Below, in pieces: positions 45,584 to 54,632 of a stretch of 59,425 nucleotides of DNA. A program made the translations under genes and the position numbers. Position 1 is the stretch's first letter; every line of letters begins with the position of its first letter. Under the pieces are notes generated by a model. The model saw nothing but the letters and a program-made list of their open reading frames with translations, searched no databases and was not told the origin of the DNA. This DNA is from Acidimicrobiales bacterium (GTDB taxonomy: Bacteria > Actinomycetota > Acidimicrobiia > Acidimicrobiales > SHLQ01), in the NCBI GenBank assembly GCA_020629635.1, contig JAHDCX010000019.1, positions 1 to 59,425 on the forward strand, in the 5' to 3' direction.

Positions 45584-48500
45584 GGTGCCGAAGGAAGGTG
45601 ATCGAGAGTCCCGGAAGATCCAGCCACACGGCCTGCTCGTAGCCGTTGTGATGGTGCGGGGTCGTCTCGTACCAGGGAGGGTGTTCGTAACCGCCACCGC
45701 CGAAGCGGAGGTCGTCGCTCGAGGCGAGGATTTCCCAACGTCCCGCCTGCGGTGCACCGGTCATGATGCCCGAGCGGTGGACCGGTGTGGCGTTGACCGC
45801 CACGATCACGTCGTCGCCGGACAGGTCGGATCGACGGAAGCTGTAGATGCTGCGTTCGGCGTCGTTTGCGTCGATCCAGCCGAAGCCTTCCGGCACGGTG
45901 TCGCCAGCGTGGAGGGCCGGGGTTTCGACGTAGATGCGGTTGCACTGGGCGACCCACTGCAGCACGCCCTCGTGTGGTTCGAAGGCGGTGAGGTGCCACG
46001 GAAGGCTCTCGTCGTGGTTCCATTCGGTCCACGGTGCGAGCTCACTGCCCATGAAGAGGAGCTTTTTGCCCGGGGTGGCGTACTGCCATCCGAGGAGTAG
46101 CCGGAGGTTCGCGAAGCGTTGCCACTCGTCGCCGGGCATCTTGTTGAGCAACGAACCCTTGCCGTGGACGACCTCGTCGTGTGAGAGCGGAAGAACGTAG
46201 TTCTCGCTGCTTGCGTACATCGCCCGGAACGTCAGGGAGTTGTGGTGGAACTGGCGGTGGATCGGCTCTTTCTCGAAGTACTCGAGGGTGTCGTTCATCC
46301 ACCCCATGTCCCACTTGTAGCCGAAGCCGAGGCCACCCTGATCGGTCGGCTTCGTCACGCCGGGCCACGCGGTCGACTCTTCGGCGATCATCAAGATGTC
46401 GGGATGTGCGGCGTACATCTCGTGGTTGAGCTGCTGCAGGAAAGCGATCGCCTCGAGGTTTTCCCGTCCGCCGTAGCGGTTCGGAACCCAATCGTCTCCG
46501 CGGCTGTAGTCGCGGTAGAGCATGGAGGCGACGGCGTCGACCCGAAGTCCGTCGATGTGGAACGCTTCGAGCCAGAAACGGGCGCTCGAGAGCAGGAAAC
46601 TCCGGACCTCGTGTCTGCCGTAGTTGAAGATCGAGCTCTTCCAGTCGGGATGAAAGCCCTCGCGGGGGTCGGCGTGCTCATAGAGCTGGGTTCCGTCGAA
46701 GGCGTTGAGCGCGAACTCATCGGTGGGGAAGTGGGAGGGGACCCAGTCGAGAATCACTCCGACGCCGGCCTGGTGGAACGCGTCGATGAGCATCATCAGC
46801 TCGTTGGGATCTCCGTAGCGAGACGTTGCGGCGAAGTAGCCGGTGGTCTGGTACCCCCAGGACGCATAGAGCGGGTGTTCGGTGATCGGGAGCAGCTCGA
46901 CGTGCGTGAATCCCATCTCGGCGACGTGATCGACGAGCGCCTCGACGTGTTCGGCATACGTCAGGAACCGATCGCCCTCGTCGGAGACGCGCCGCCACGA
47001 ACCGAGGTGCACCTCGTAGATCGAGATGGGTTTGTCCCACCGGTTCGTCTCGCCACGAGTGTTCATCCATCGGTCGTCGGACCACTCGAACCACAGCTCG
47101 GTGACAACCGATGCGGTTGCCGGTGGAACCTCCATCGCGAATGCCATCGGGTCGGTTTTCTCGACGACCGACCCATGGGCACCGGCGACGCGGTACTTGT
47201 AGCGGGTGCCGGTGCCAACGCCGGGAACCCACGCGTCCCACACACCCGACGAACCAACACGGCGCATCGGTTCGCCGGGATGCGTCCAGCCATTGAAGTC
47301 ACCGACGACGTGGACCTCGTGTGCGTTGGGTGCCCAGACACTGAATCGGGTTCCGGCGCGGCCGTCGACGGTGTCGATACGCCCGCCCAGCGCATGCCAC
47401 AGGCGAGAGTGGCTTCCCTCGTTGAACCAATGCTGCTCGTCGGCGCCGAACCACCAGCCGGGCGGAGGCCAGCTCGACGACGAGCCACGCCGCTCGGCGC
47501 GTGCGCGATCAAGCACCGGGAACAACGCTTCGGAGCGCTGGTCGACCAGCACGAGCGATGCCTCGGAATGGCCGAGGCGTTCGGCGCTGGTGTCGACCAC
47601 GGCCACCGATCCTGGGGTCGGTGACCCGTCAGGGTCGTGATGCTCGACGTGGACCTCGGCGATTGAGGCCATCCACATCGTGTCTCGGAGTCGATCGCGC
47701 CCTCCTCCGAGATCCTCGCCGATCACGGCACAGTCGTGACGGTGAGAAAGCAGGTTGATGATCGCGACGAGTTCTTCTATCGGCTGATCGACCCAGACGC
47801 CGTCCGCCGGGTCGCCGAGATGCCACCACTCCCGGTCGAGTCCGGAGAGATGTTCGATGCGGACGATGTCCGCGAGCGCCATCCACGCGTCGAGGCGGGC
47901 GATCGTTGTCGCGTGATGTGCGAGGCGCCGTTCCGCGGCGGTGTCCGACAACGGGGACCAGCGCTGTCCAGTCGGAAACGTCGCATCCGGCGGAAGGCCG
48001 AGTTCGATCGATTCAGCGCCTGCCACTGGGGGAGCGGTCGTCAGCGAGCGCGTCGACACGGCGATGGCCAGACGTCGTCCTGCAGATTTGGCCGCTGCGG
48101 CGAGCCGAACATGGTGAGGTGTCGGTCCGTCGGCCTCCAGCGGCGACGGCACTGCAAGCACTGCGCCGCCCGCTTCAGCAACACGGCGAGCCACCTCGTC
48201 GGGATCGGCGACGTCGTCTCCAACATCGACGCCCCAGGAATACTCGGTCGGATCGAGACCGCGTGCGCGCTCGGGAGCGGAGATGACGAGTGCGGTCGAG
48301 ACGTCGTCGACACCGAAGACATCGAAGGAGTACAAGCCGAAGTCGAGGTCGAGTTCGACCTGATCGTCGTCGGCGAATCCACGCACGGCCTCGGTGGAGG
48401 TGTCGAGCGACGTGCACGTCCACGGCCGACCGCTCCAGATTTCGTTGGTCGTGACCCGAAGCCGTCCGCCCCAGGCCACGATCACGGGAGGCAACGCCTC

Positions 48501-48716
48501 GGCATCTGTCGTCGCTCGATGTCGCTCGAGGGCCCGGTGTGCATCTTCGACGACGTCGACCCGATGACCGAGGCGCCGAAGAACGGCGCAACGGACCGCG
48601 TCCGACGCGCGCACCAGGGCCCCCGAAGAATCGATGCGTTGTACGTCGATGCCTGCCAGCGCTTCGAGTTCGTCGAGCGGTCCGTGATCGTCCATTGCGT
48701 CCAGTCTGGTCGACAA
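45573..48716 (-). CDS. glgB: MalQ-like domain fused to 1,4-alpha-glucan branching enzyme GlgB
   Basis: 1047 residues, against 620-760 for a normal GlgB. Residues 1-400 have the layout of bacterial 4-alpha-glucanotransferase (GH77), from LAGIDVQRIDSSGALVRASD to RLDAWMALADIVRIEH and VIGEDLGG. The nucleophile Asp of the RxDH motif is Glu288, and the late HD motif is not recognisable, so this part is probably inactive. Residues 425-1047 form a complete GlgB: CBM48 (about 450-540), GH13 barrel with nucleophile D727 (GLRVDAV), acid/base E779 (IAEEST), D847 (LSHDEVVHGKG), and a C-terminal beta domain. It would introduce alpha-1,6 branches into glycogen. It lies 52 bp downstream of glgA. Confidence 0.9.
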   Translation of the reverse strand: MSTRLDAMDDHGPLDELEALAGIDVQRIDSSGALVRASDAVRCAVLRRLGHRVDVVEDAHRALERHRATTDAEALPPVIVAWGGRLRVTTNEIWSGRPWTCTSLDTSTEAVRGFADDDQVELDLDFGLYSFDVFGVDDVSTALVISAPERARGLDPTEYSWGVDVGDDVADPDEVARRVAEAGGAVLAVPSPLEADGPTPHHVRLAAAAKSAGRRLAIAVSTRSLTTAPPVAGAESIELGLPPDATFPTGQRWSPLSDTAAERRLAHHATTIARLDAWMALADIVRIEHLSGLDREWWHLGDPADGVWVDQPIEELVAIINLLSHRHDCAVIGEDLGGGRDRLRDTMWMASIAEVHVEHHDPDGSPTPGSVAVVDTSAERLGHSEASLVLVDQRSEALFPVLDRARAERRGSSSSWPPPGWWFGADEQHWFNEGSHSRLWHALGGRIDTVDGRAGTRFSVWAPNAHEVHVVGDFNGWTHPGEPMRRVGSSGVWDAWVPGVGTGTRYKYRVAGAHGSVVEKTDPMAFAMEVPPATASVVTELWFEWSDDRWMNTRGETNRWDKPISIYEVHLGSWRRVSDEGDRFLTYAEHVEALVDHVAEMGFTHVELLPITEHPLYASWGYQTTGYFAATSRYGDPNELMMLIDAFHQAGVGVILDWVPSHFPTDEFALNAFDGTQLYEHADPREGFHPDWKSSIFNYGRHEVRSFLLSSARFWLEAFHIDGLRVDAVASMLYRDYSRGDDWVPNRYGGRENLEAIAFLQQLNHEMYAAHPDILMIAEESTAWPGVTKPTDQGGLGFGYKWDMGWMNDTLEYFEKEPIHRQFHHNSLTFRAMYASSENYVLPLSHDEVVHGKGSLLNKMPGDEWQRFANLRLLLGWQYATPGKKLLFMGSELAPWTEWNHDESLPWHLTAFEPHEGVLQWVAQCNRIYVETPALHAGDTVPEGFGWIDANDAERSIYSFRRSDLSGDDVIVAVNATPVHRSGIMTGAPQAGRWEILASSDDLRFGGGGYEHPPWYETTPHHHNGYEQAVWLDLPGLSITFLRHRGE

Positions 48717-48768
48717 CGGCGATCGACGGTGGCCAAGCCAACGTGGCGCCCGTCTCTGCCGCTGCGGC

Positions 48769-50223
48769 TCAGCGGGTGCCGTACAACCCCAGGTACGCCG
48801 ACGAAGGGGCCGCCCACGACCAGTCCGCGGTCATTCCTCGCCGCTGGATCGAGGCGCGCTTGCGGCCGTTCTGCCAGCCGCGCGTTGCACGATGTACGGC
48901 ATCGAGCAGCGACATCGATGTCGGTGCCGTCGCCACGTAGCCGGTGCCGGTGCGCGGGTGACGATCGGTGTCGGTGACCGTGTCACGCAGTCCCCCGACG
49001 TCGGTCACGACCGGGATCGTCCCGCAGGTCATCGCCTGCATCTGCGTCAATCCGCAGGGTTCGAAACGACTGGGCACCAACAACATGTCCGAACCGGCAA
49101 CCACGAGATGTGCGAGCTTCTCGTCGTACCCCCCGAACACGTGCACATCGTGGGGATGTCGAGCCGCCGTGTCTTGGGCGAGTCGGGTGAGCTCGGGAGA
49201 TCCAGAGCCGATCATGACGAGCTTTGCGGGCAGCGATGGCAGGAACGGCGCAAGCTCGAGTGCGAGATCGATCCCCTTCTGGTGGACGAACCGGGCGACG
49301 ACGCCGAGCACGGGGCCCTTGTCGTGTTCGAAGCCGGCGAGTCGTAGTAGCTCCTTGCGGCAGATCTCCTTGCCGGCCAGATCGTCGTGGTCGAAGGTGA
49401 CCGGCAACATCGGGTCTTCCGCTGGACTCCAGAGGCCGATGTCGATGCCATTGCGGATGCCGACGAGGGCGTCGCCACGAGCGATGAGTCGTTCGTGAAG
49501 CCCGAATCCGCCGTCTCGACTGATCACTTCGGTGGCATAGCTCTCGCTCACCATCACGATGTGATCGGCGAGGCTGATGCCGCCTGCCAGGGGATTGAAC
49601 GCCCCGTCATGAACGAACGCGTCGCCGTGCACGCCCCACCGGTGCCGCCAGGCGGGGTCCGTCTGCCCCTGATAGGCGAGATTGTGAACCGTCAGGATCG
49701 ATCGTTGCTCGGGCGCAAGGAGACCGATCGCTGCCGCCGAATGCCAGTCGTTGCAGTGGACGACGTCGGGGCGGGTCTGAGCAGCGATCGCCGCGACCGC
49801 CGTCGAGAACACGAGGAAGAAGTGGTCGCTGTCGGGCCAACCGGTACCGGTCTCGGGATCGACATAGGGGTGTCGGCGGGCGGAGCCTTCGAACGAGATC
49901 AGCGTCAGCGGTCCCGATCGTGGCGACCAGCCGGTGCGAACGGTCACCTCCGGACACCAGCTCGGCAGTCCGACAAGGGGGATCTCCCGGGCTTCCACTA
50001 GCTCGATCAAGCCGTAGTCGGGCATCACCACCGACACATCGACTCCCATCGAGCGAAGACAGCCGACCAGTCCGGATGACGCCTCGCTCAGCCCACCGAC
50101 CTTGATCTCGGGCGCGTATTCGGCAGTGGCGAACAGCACGGAGGTCGCGGTGGGTGTCTGGACAGGAGTGGTGGTGAGGTCGATGGTGCGGGAAAGAAGT
50201 TCGACATCACTCACGGGGTCCAC
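48769..50223 (-). CDS. glgA: Glycogen synthase (GT5)
   Basis: 484 residues from GTG at 50223; a GTG at 50214 is possible. The N-terminal Rossmann domain has the nucleotide-sugar loop EIKVGGLSEASSG (KVGGL at 41-45), then DVVHCNDWHSAA and ILTVHNLAYQG. The C-terminal domain has VARFVHQKGID and the conserved SRFEPCGLTQMQAM with VTDVGGLRDTV. It transfers glucose from ADP-glucose (or UDP-glucose) to glycogen non-reducing ends. It is the first gene of glgA-malQ/glgB-RTX, and no glgC or glgP is in the window. Confidence 0.93.
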   Translation of the reverse strand: MDPVSDVELLSRTIDLTTTPVQTPTATSVLFATAEYAPEIKVGGLSEASSGLVGCLRSMGVDVSVVMPDYGLIELVEAREIPLVGLPSWCPEVTVRTGWSPRSGPLTLISFEGSARRHPYVDPETGTGWPDSDHFFLVFSTAVAAIAAQTRPDVVHCNDWHSAAAIGLLAPEQRSILTVHNLAYQGQTDPAWRHRWGVHGDAFVHDGAFNPLAGGISLADHIVMVSESYATEVISRDGGFGLHERLIARGDALVGIRNGIDIGLWSPAEDPMLPVTFDHDDLAGKEICRKELLRLAGFEHDKGPVLGVVARFVHQKGIDLALELAPFLPSLPAKLVMIGSGSPELTRLAQDTAARHPHDVHVFGGYDEKLAHLVVAGSDMLLVPSRFEPCGLTQMQAMTCGTIPVVTDVGGLRDTVTDTDRHPRTGTGYVATAPTSMSLLDAVHRATRGWQNGRKRASIQRRGMTADWSWAAPSSAYLGLYGTR

Positions 50224-50327
50224 ATCGGGTCGCTTACGTGCCCCATGAGCGGAACGTGCGAATTTGTCCGACCGATTTCGCTATCCGTCCACCGACCTCG
50301 ATGTTCCGTCAAGGAAGACGGTGACAC

Positions 50328-53204
50328 TCAGTCCTGGAACACGGTGCCATTGTCGATCAGGTCGACGCTGCCGTCTCCGCTGAGGGTGTCTTCGCCCGCC
50401 GGGTCGATGAGAACATCTGCACCCCGGCCGCCTTCGACCACGTCGGTTGCCCAACCCCCCTGGAGCAGGTCGCCGCCGTTCCCGCCGAGCAACGTGTCAC
50501 GGCCCCGTCGGCCGTCCAGCACGTCGTTACCGACGCCGCCGTCCAACGTGTCGTGCCCCTCGCCGCCGAGGAGAAGGTCGTGCCCGCGGTCGCCGCCCAA
50601 GACATCCGCACCGGGGCCGCCCCCGACCGTGTCCGAGCCGCTGCCACCGAAGGCGGTGTCGTTGCCGGCCCCACCCAGGATCAGGTCGTCGCCACTGTCC
50701 CCCCACAACTCGTCGTGACCGCCGGCGCCGACCAGACGGTCGTCTCCAGCACCGCCTCGGAGCTCGTCGGCGCCCGAGCCGCCGATCAGGACGTCGTTGC
50801 CCTCTCCGCCGAGGATCACGTCGTCTCCTCCCAATCCGCAGATGACGTCATCGCCCGGGGTGCCGACGAGACGGTCGTCTCCGGCCGTACCAACGATCGA
50901 GCAGATGACGCCGATTACCGGCTCGCACGCGTCGCCGATCCCGTTGTCGTTGGCGTCGTCCTGGTACCGGTTACTCGCTGCCGGGCAGTTGTCGACGAGG
51001 TCCGGGATGCTGTCGCGATCCGCGTCCGCCGTGGGCCCGTCTGCCGGGTCGGCGTCGCAATGATCAGGGAGGCCATCGAGATCGGAATCGGCGAGCGTCG
51101 TCGTCACGACGAGCGGGCACGGATCCACGTCGTCGTCGAGCCCGTCGTCATCGTCGTCACGATCGCAGGCGTCGCCCAGCCCGTCTCCGTCGAGGTCGGT
51201 CGAGAACGGGTCGAACAGCGTCGGGCAGTTGTCGATCCCGGCGCCATCACCGTCGAGCGATGCGTCGATGAGCACCGCTCGTTCGATCGACGTCGAGGAG
51301 TCGCCGATCGTCGACACCGTCAGGTCGAGCCTGGTGAGGCCGACGCCGACGGTGTCGGGCGGGATCTCGGCACGCTGCCCGACCGCCACGACTCGATCGT
51401 CGATCGACCACGAGACCGTTACCTCGATCGGAAATGCGACCTCGATGATCGCCTGCACGGGAAGCGGCTCTCCGACGCGCGCCACGAGTTCGGGTTCGGT
51501 GACGACGTCGAGCAGCCCACTCGGGATGGGGAGATCGTCGAGCCAGTTCTCGGCGTCGGTCGTCTCTGCGGCAAGGATCCGGATCGGCGCGAGAGCGTCG
51601 ATTGTCGCCAAGCTCTCGGCAGCGTCGGTCGATTCGACCACAAGCGTGATCGTCACACCGTCTGGCGGCACGAGATCGAGCTCGGCGAGCATCCCCGCGA
51701 GGTCCGGGCTGAGCGCGGAGTCCGGCAGGGCGATGAGGAGCTGCGCTCCCGGGGTCGTCCAGTCCAGCTCCACGGCGCGTTCGATCGCTGCAGTGATCGT
51801 GGCTGGGGTGGACGCTCCGGGTTCATCGAGGACGTCCAGGAATGCCCGAAGGTCTTCGTCCGAGGCAACGAACTCGGTGGTCGCCGCCATCGGCACGTCT
51901 TGGAGCGCCACAACATCGAGGTCGAGCGGCGGATCCACAGGCACCTCGTCGAGACCAGGCACTGGCTCGATCTCTGCTTGGGGTTCGGGTTCTGGTTGGG
52001 GTTCGGGTTCTGGTTGGGGTTGGGGTTGGGGTTCGGGTTCTGGTTCTGGTTGGGGTTCGGGTTCTGGTTGGGGTTCGGGTTCGGGTTCGGGTTCTGGTTG
52101 GGGTTCGGGTTCTGGTTGGGGTTCGGGTTCTGGTTGGGGTTCGGGTTCTGGCTCCGGTTGGGGTTCTGGCTCCGGTTGGGGTTCGGGCTCCGGTTGGGGT
52201 TCAGGCTCGAGGACGGCGCCGATCGGAACGACCGCCACCGTCGTCGTCCGTCGTGTCTCGGTGAAAGCTGCCCACCACGCGGCAGAGGCCGCAGAAGTCG
52301 CGTTGCGCAGCATCGCGCCGTCCTGTCCGGCCGGGACGACGACCGCGACCTGGAGTGGATCGAACGGTGGATCGACGATCGGCGACGGCGTTGGAAGAAG
52401 AACATCGAGAACACCAGCGACTGCGTCGGCGCCCGCCGCGTTCAGGACTGCCGGAACGGCGGTGGAGCGAAGCCACGGATCCGTCGCGTCCAGCTCGTGT
52501 CCGGTGAAGGAGCTTCGAAGATCGACCAGAATGATCGGGAGATCGGTGAGCGAGTCGACGATGGCTTGCTGAAGGTCTGCCGATGCGTCCACCACTCCGT
52601 TCACGGCGGCGGCCCGACGTGATCCGTCTTCCAGGATGTGAGGCGCCGAAACGACGACGATCGTGGCGTTCTCTGCGGTCCTCGCAATCTGCTGGAGCGC
52701 CGCCCGCCACGAGAAGAACGCATTCGCAACCGAGGCGCGCGCCTGAGTGGCCGCCGCGGCGCAGTCCGAATCGTTGGCGGTGAGGTCCTCGAGACAGGAG
52801 GTTCGGACCGGCTCCCAGTCGAATTCGAGTGCTCGGCCGCCGATGAAGACGACCTCGGTGTTGGGGTCGAGCTGAGGGATCTGCTCTCGGGTGAGATCCG
52901 GAACCTGTGCGCCGTAGCACGCCAGATTGTCGATGGCGACGAGCTCGCCCAGCTGATGGGCCGCGCGATGGACCGGGCTCGATGCGGAGCGGAGGCATGG
53001 ACCCGACTCGAGCGGAGCCAGCCCGGAGCCGGCCAGGAGTTCGTCGCCGAGCACGGCAACCCGAGTGAAACCGATTACCCGCTCAGCCTGTTCAGAAACG
53101 GTGTCCGTCGCCGGAGTGACGTCTTGGGCCCCGACGAACCCGACCGAGACGGTCGCGACAGCGAGAAGACTCCAAATGGACAAGAGAGCAGACCTGCGGC
53201 GCAC
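50328..53204 (-). CDS. Secreted multidomain protein: degenerate SGNH, Pro-Glu spacer, TSP3 and RTX Ca2+-binding repeats
   Basis: 958 residues, GTG start with TAGGGT 6 nt upstream. A signal peptide ([20 protein letters not shown]) is followed by an SGNH-hydrolase-like domain (about 45-275). Its GDS motif reads [11 protein letters not shown], so the catalytic Ser is replaced by Glu, and no C-terminal DxxH is seen; it is probably non-enzymatic. A PEPQ/PE spacer covers about 333-410. A second domain (about 420-640) has no assignment. Thrombospondin type 3-like Ca2+ loops ([12 protein letters not shown] and similar, about 655-760) and RTX nonapeptides (GGxGxDxL, about 775-945) complete it. It has the build of a Ca2+-dependent extracellular structural or binding protein. 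Confidence 0.85.
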   Translation of the reverse strand: MRRRSALLSIWSLLAVATVSVGFVGAQDVTPATDTVSEQAERVIGFTRVAVLGDELLAGSGLAPLESGPCLRSASSPVHRAAHQLGELVAIDNLACYGAQVPDLTREQIPQLDPNTEVVFIGGRALEFDWEPVRTSCLEDLTANDSDCAAAATQARASVANAFFSWRAALQQIARTAENATIVVVSAPHILEDGSRRAAAVNGVVDASADLQQAIVDSLTDLPIILVDLRSSFTGHELDATDPWLRSTAVPAVLNAAGADAVAGVLDVLLPTPSPIVDPPFDPLQVAVVVPAGQDGAMLRNATSAASAAWWAAFTETRRTTTVAVVPIGAVLEPEPQPEPEPQPEPEPQPEPEPEPQPEPEPQPEPEPQPEPEPEPEPQPEPEPQPEPEPEPQPQPQPEPEPQPEPEPQAEIEPVPGLDEVPVDPPLDLDVVALQDVPMAATTEFVASDEDLRAFLDVLDEPGASTPATITAAIERAVELDWTTPGAQLLIALPDSALSPDLAGMLAELDLVPPDGVTITLVVESTDAAESLATIDALAPIRILAAETTDAENWLDDLPIPSGLLDVVTEPELVARVGEPLPVQAIIEVAFPIEVTVSWSIDDRVVAVGQRAEIPPDTVGVGLTRLDLTVSTIGDSSTSIERAVLIDASLDGDGAGIDNCPTLFDPFSTDLDGDGLGDACDRDDDDDGLDDDVDPCPLVVTTTLADSDLDGLPDHCDADPADGPTADADRDSIPDLVDNCPAASNRYQDDANDNGIGDACEPVIGVICSIVGTAGDDRLVGTPGDDVICGLGGDDVILGGEGNDVLIGGSGADELRGGAGDDRLVGAGGHDELWGDSGDDLILGGAGNDTAFGGSGSDTVGGGPGADVLGGDRGHDLLLGGEGHDTLDGGVGNDVLDGRRGRDTLLGGNGGDLLQGGWATDVVEGGRGADVLIDPAGEDTLSGDGSVDLIDNGTVFQD
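51977..52206 (-). repeat. Pro/Glu (PEPEPQ) tandem repeat tract
   Basis: About 230 bp of 6- to 18-bp in-frame tandem units encode the PE/PQ spacer. The plus (non-coding) strand is a run of GGGTTC, GGGTTCTGG and TTGGGG blocks, rich in G3-G4 runs that could form G-quadruplexes. Units are multiples of 6 bp, so copy-number change keeps the frame. Confidence 0.85.
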
Positions 53205-53210
53205 GGCCCA

Positions 53211-53216
53211 ACCCTA
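53211..53216 (-). promoter_or_regulatory. -10 box of a leaderless promoter, secreted RTX protein gene
   Basis: TAGGGT on the minus strand, 6 nt before the GTG at 53204. Confidence 0.45.
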
Positions 53217-53307
53217 CGTGGGCGAATCGCGCCGATCGTGCCACCCACCGTGTGAGTTGCGTGTGGTTTGGGCTCATGAACCGCTTCAGAATGTCGATGT
53301 TTGGGGC

Positions 53308-54606
53308 ATGAGCGGATCCGCTGAGCTCCCCGTCAACCTGCCGACCGCACCGACGACGGTCGCCGAACTCGGCATCCCCGAGACGATGATCGAGGATCTG
53401 CTCCTCCAGCGTCTCGTCCTCGACGGTCGATCATCAGTCACCCGACTCGCCGATGCCTCCGCCTTGTCGGTCGGCATCGTCGACGCCGCGGTCGATCGAC
53501 TCCGCCAGCTCCTCATGCTCGAGATCCAGGGCATGGAAGGGCGCGACTACGTGCTCGCCCCAACCGAGAAGGGCAAGCAGGAGGCGACGAGCCGATCCCT
53601 CGCCTGCAGCTACGCCGGCGCCGCACCGGTCTCGCTCGACGAGTATCAACGCGTCGTCGACGGCCAGCGTCGTCGCTCCAAGGTCACCCGTCAGGTGCTC
53701 AACGCTGCGTTCGCCGACATGGTCATCCCGGACCGATTCCTCGACGACCTCGGACCCGCGCTCGTCTCGACGGACGCGTTGTTCCTCTACGGACCCCCCG
53801 GAACTGGCAAGACCAGCCTCGCCGAGCGACTCGCCAACATGTACGGCGACGTCATCCTCGTACCGCGAGCCGTCGAAGCCGATCGCCAGATCATCTCGGT
53901 GTTCGATCCAGCCATCCACGATGTGGTTTCACCGCAGCCCCCAGGCCTCGACGGGCGCTGGGTCCAGTGCCGACGTCCGTGCGTGATCGCCGGCGGCGAG
54001 CTCAGTGAAGGCCAGCTCGAGCTGCAGCGAGACCCCAGCACAGGCATCTATCGTGCGCCGCTCCAGATGAAGGCCAACAACGGCATCTTCGTGATCGACG
54101 ACTTCGGCCGTCAGCGGATGAGTCCAGAAGCGATCCTCAATCGCTGGATCGTTCCGTTGTCACGTCAGATCGACTTCCTGACCATGGCGCACGGCGGTTC
54201 GATCACCGTGCCCTTCGACGCAAAGATCGTCTTTTCCTCGAACCTTCGTCCCGAATCGCTCGGCGACGAAGCCTTCACCCGCCGTATTCCGAACAAGGTG
54301 TTCGTCGGCTCGATCGATGATCTCCAGTTCGACCAGATCCTTGCCCTGGTCTGCAAGGCGAAGGGCATCGCATGCAATCAGGAGTCCGCCGACTACTTGA
54401 AGGGGCTGATTCGTCAACAGACGCACGCTCCGCTGCGGCCGTACTATCCGGCGGACTTCGTCAAGACGCTGGTCTCCATCTGCGAATACGAGGACCGTCC
54501 GATGATTCTCGATCGCGGCGCGATCGATCGAGTGGCGAACATCTACTTCACCCAAGACCTCTCCGACGAAGGCTGGGAGACGGCGGCCCAGAGCATCGCC
54601 GCCTAG
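53308..54606 (+). CDS. AAA ATPase with N-terminal winged-helix domain
   Basis: 432 residues from the ATG at 53308. Residues about 25-100 look like a winged-helix DNA-binding or protein-binding domain (SSVTRLADASALSVGIVDAAVDRLRQLLML). The AAA core follows: Walker A GPPGTGKT (162-169), Walker B IFVIDDFGR (about 263-271), and a sensor/second-region stretch VFSSNLRPESLGDEAFTRRIP with a candidate Arg finger. A C-terminal helical lid (DYLKGLIRQQ...FVKTLVSIC) ends it. The substrate is unknown; similar proteins are sometimes linked to secretion or pilus machines, but none is encoded here. It is divergent from the RTX gene (103 bp apart). Confidence 0.82.
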   Translation: MSGSAELPVNLPTAPTTVAELGIPETMIEDLLLQRLVLDGRSSVTRLADASALSVGIVDAAVDRLRQLLMLEIQGMEGRDYVLAPTEKGKQEATSRSLACSYAGAAPVSLDEYQRVVDGQRRRSKVTRQVLNAAFADMVIPDRFLDDLGPALVSTDALFLYGPPGTGKTSLAERLANMYGDVILVPRAVEADRQIISVFDPAIHDVVSPQPPGLDGRWVQCRRPCVIAGGELSEGQLELQRDPSTGIYRAPLQMKANNGIFVIDDFGRQRMSPEAILNRWIVPLSRQIDFLTMAHGGSITVPFDAKIVFSSNLRPESLGDEAFTRRIPNKVFVGSIDDLQFDQILALVCKAKGIACNQESADYLKGLIRQQTHAPLRPYYPADFVKTLVSICEYEDRPMILDRGAIDRVANIYFTQDLSDEGWETAAQSIAA

Positions 54607-54632
54607 TACGACGGCCGGCGGCGCGTCTCGAT

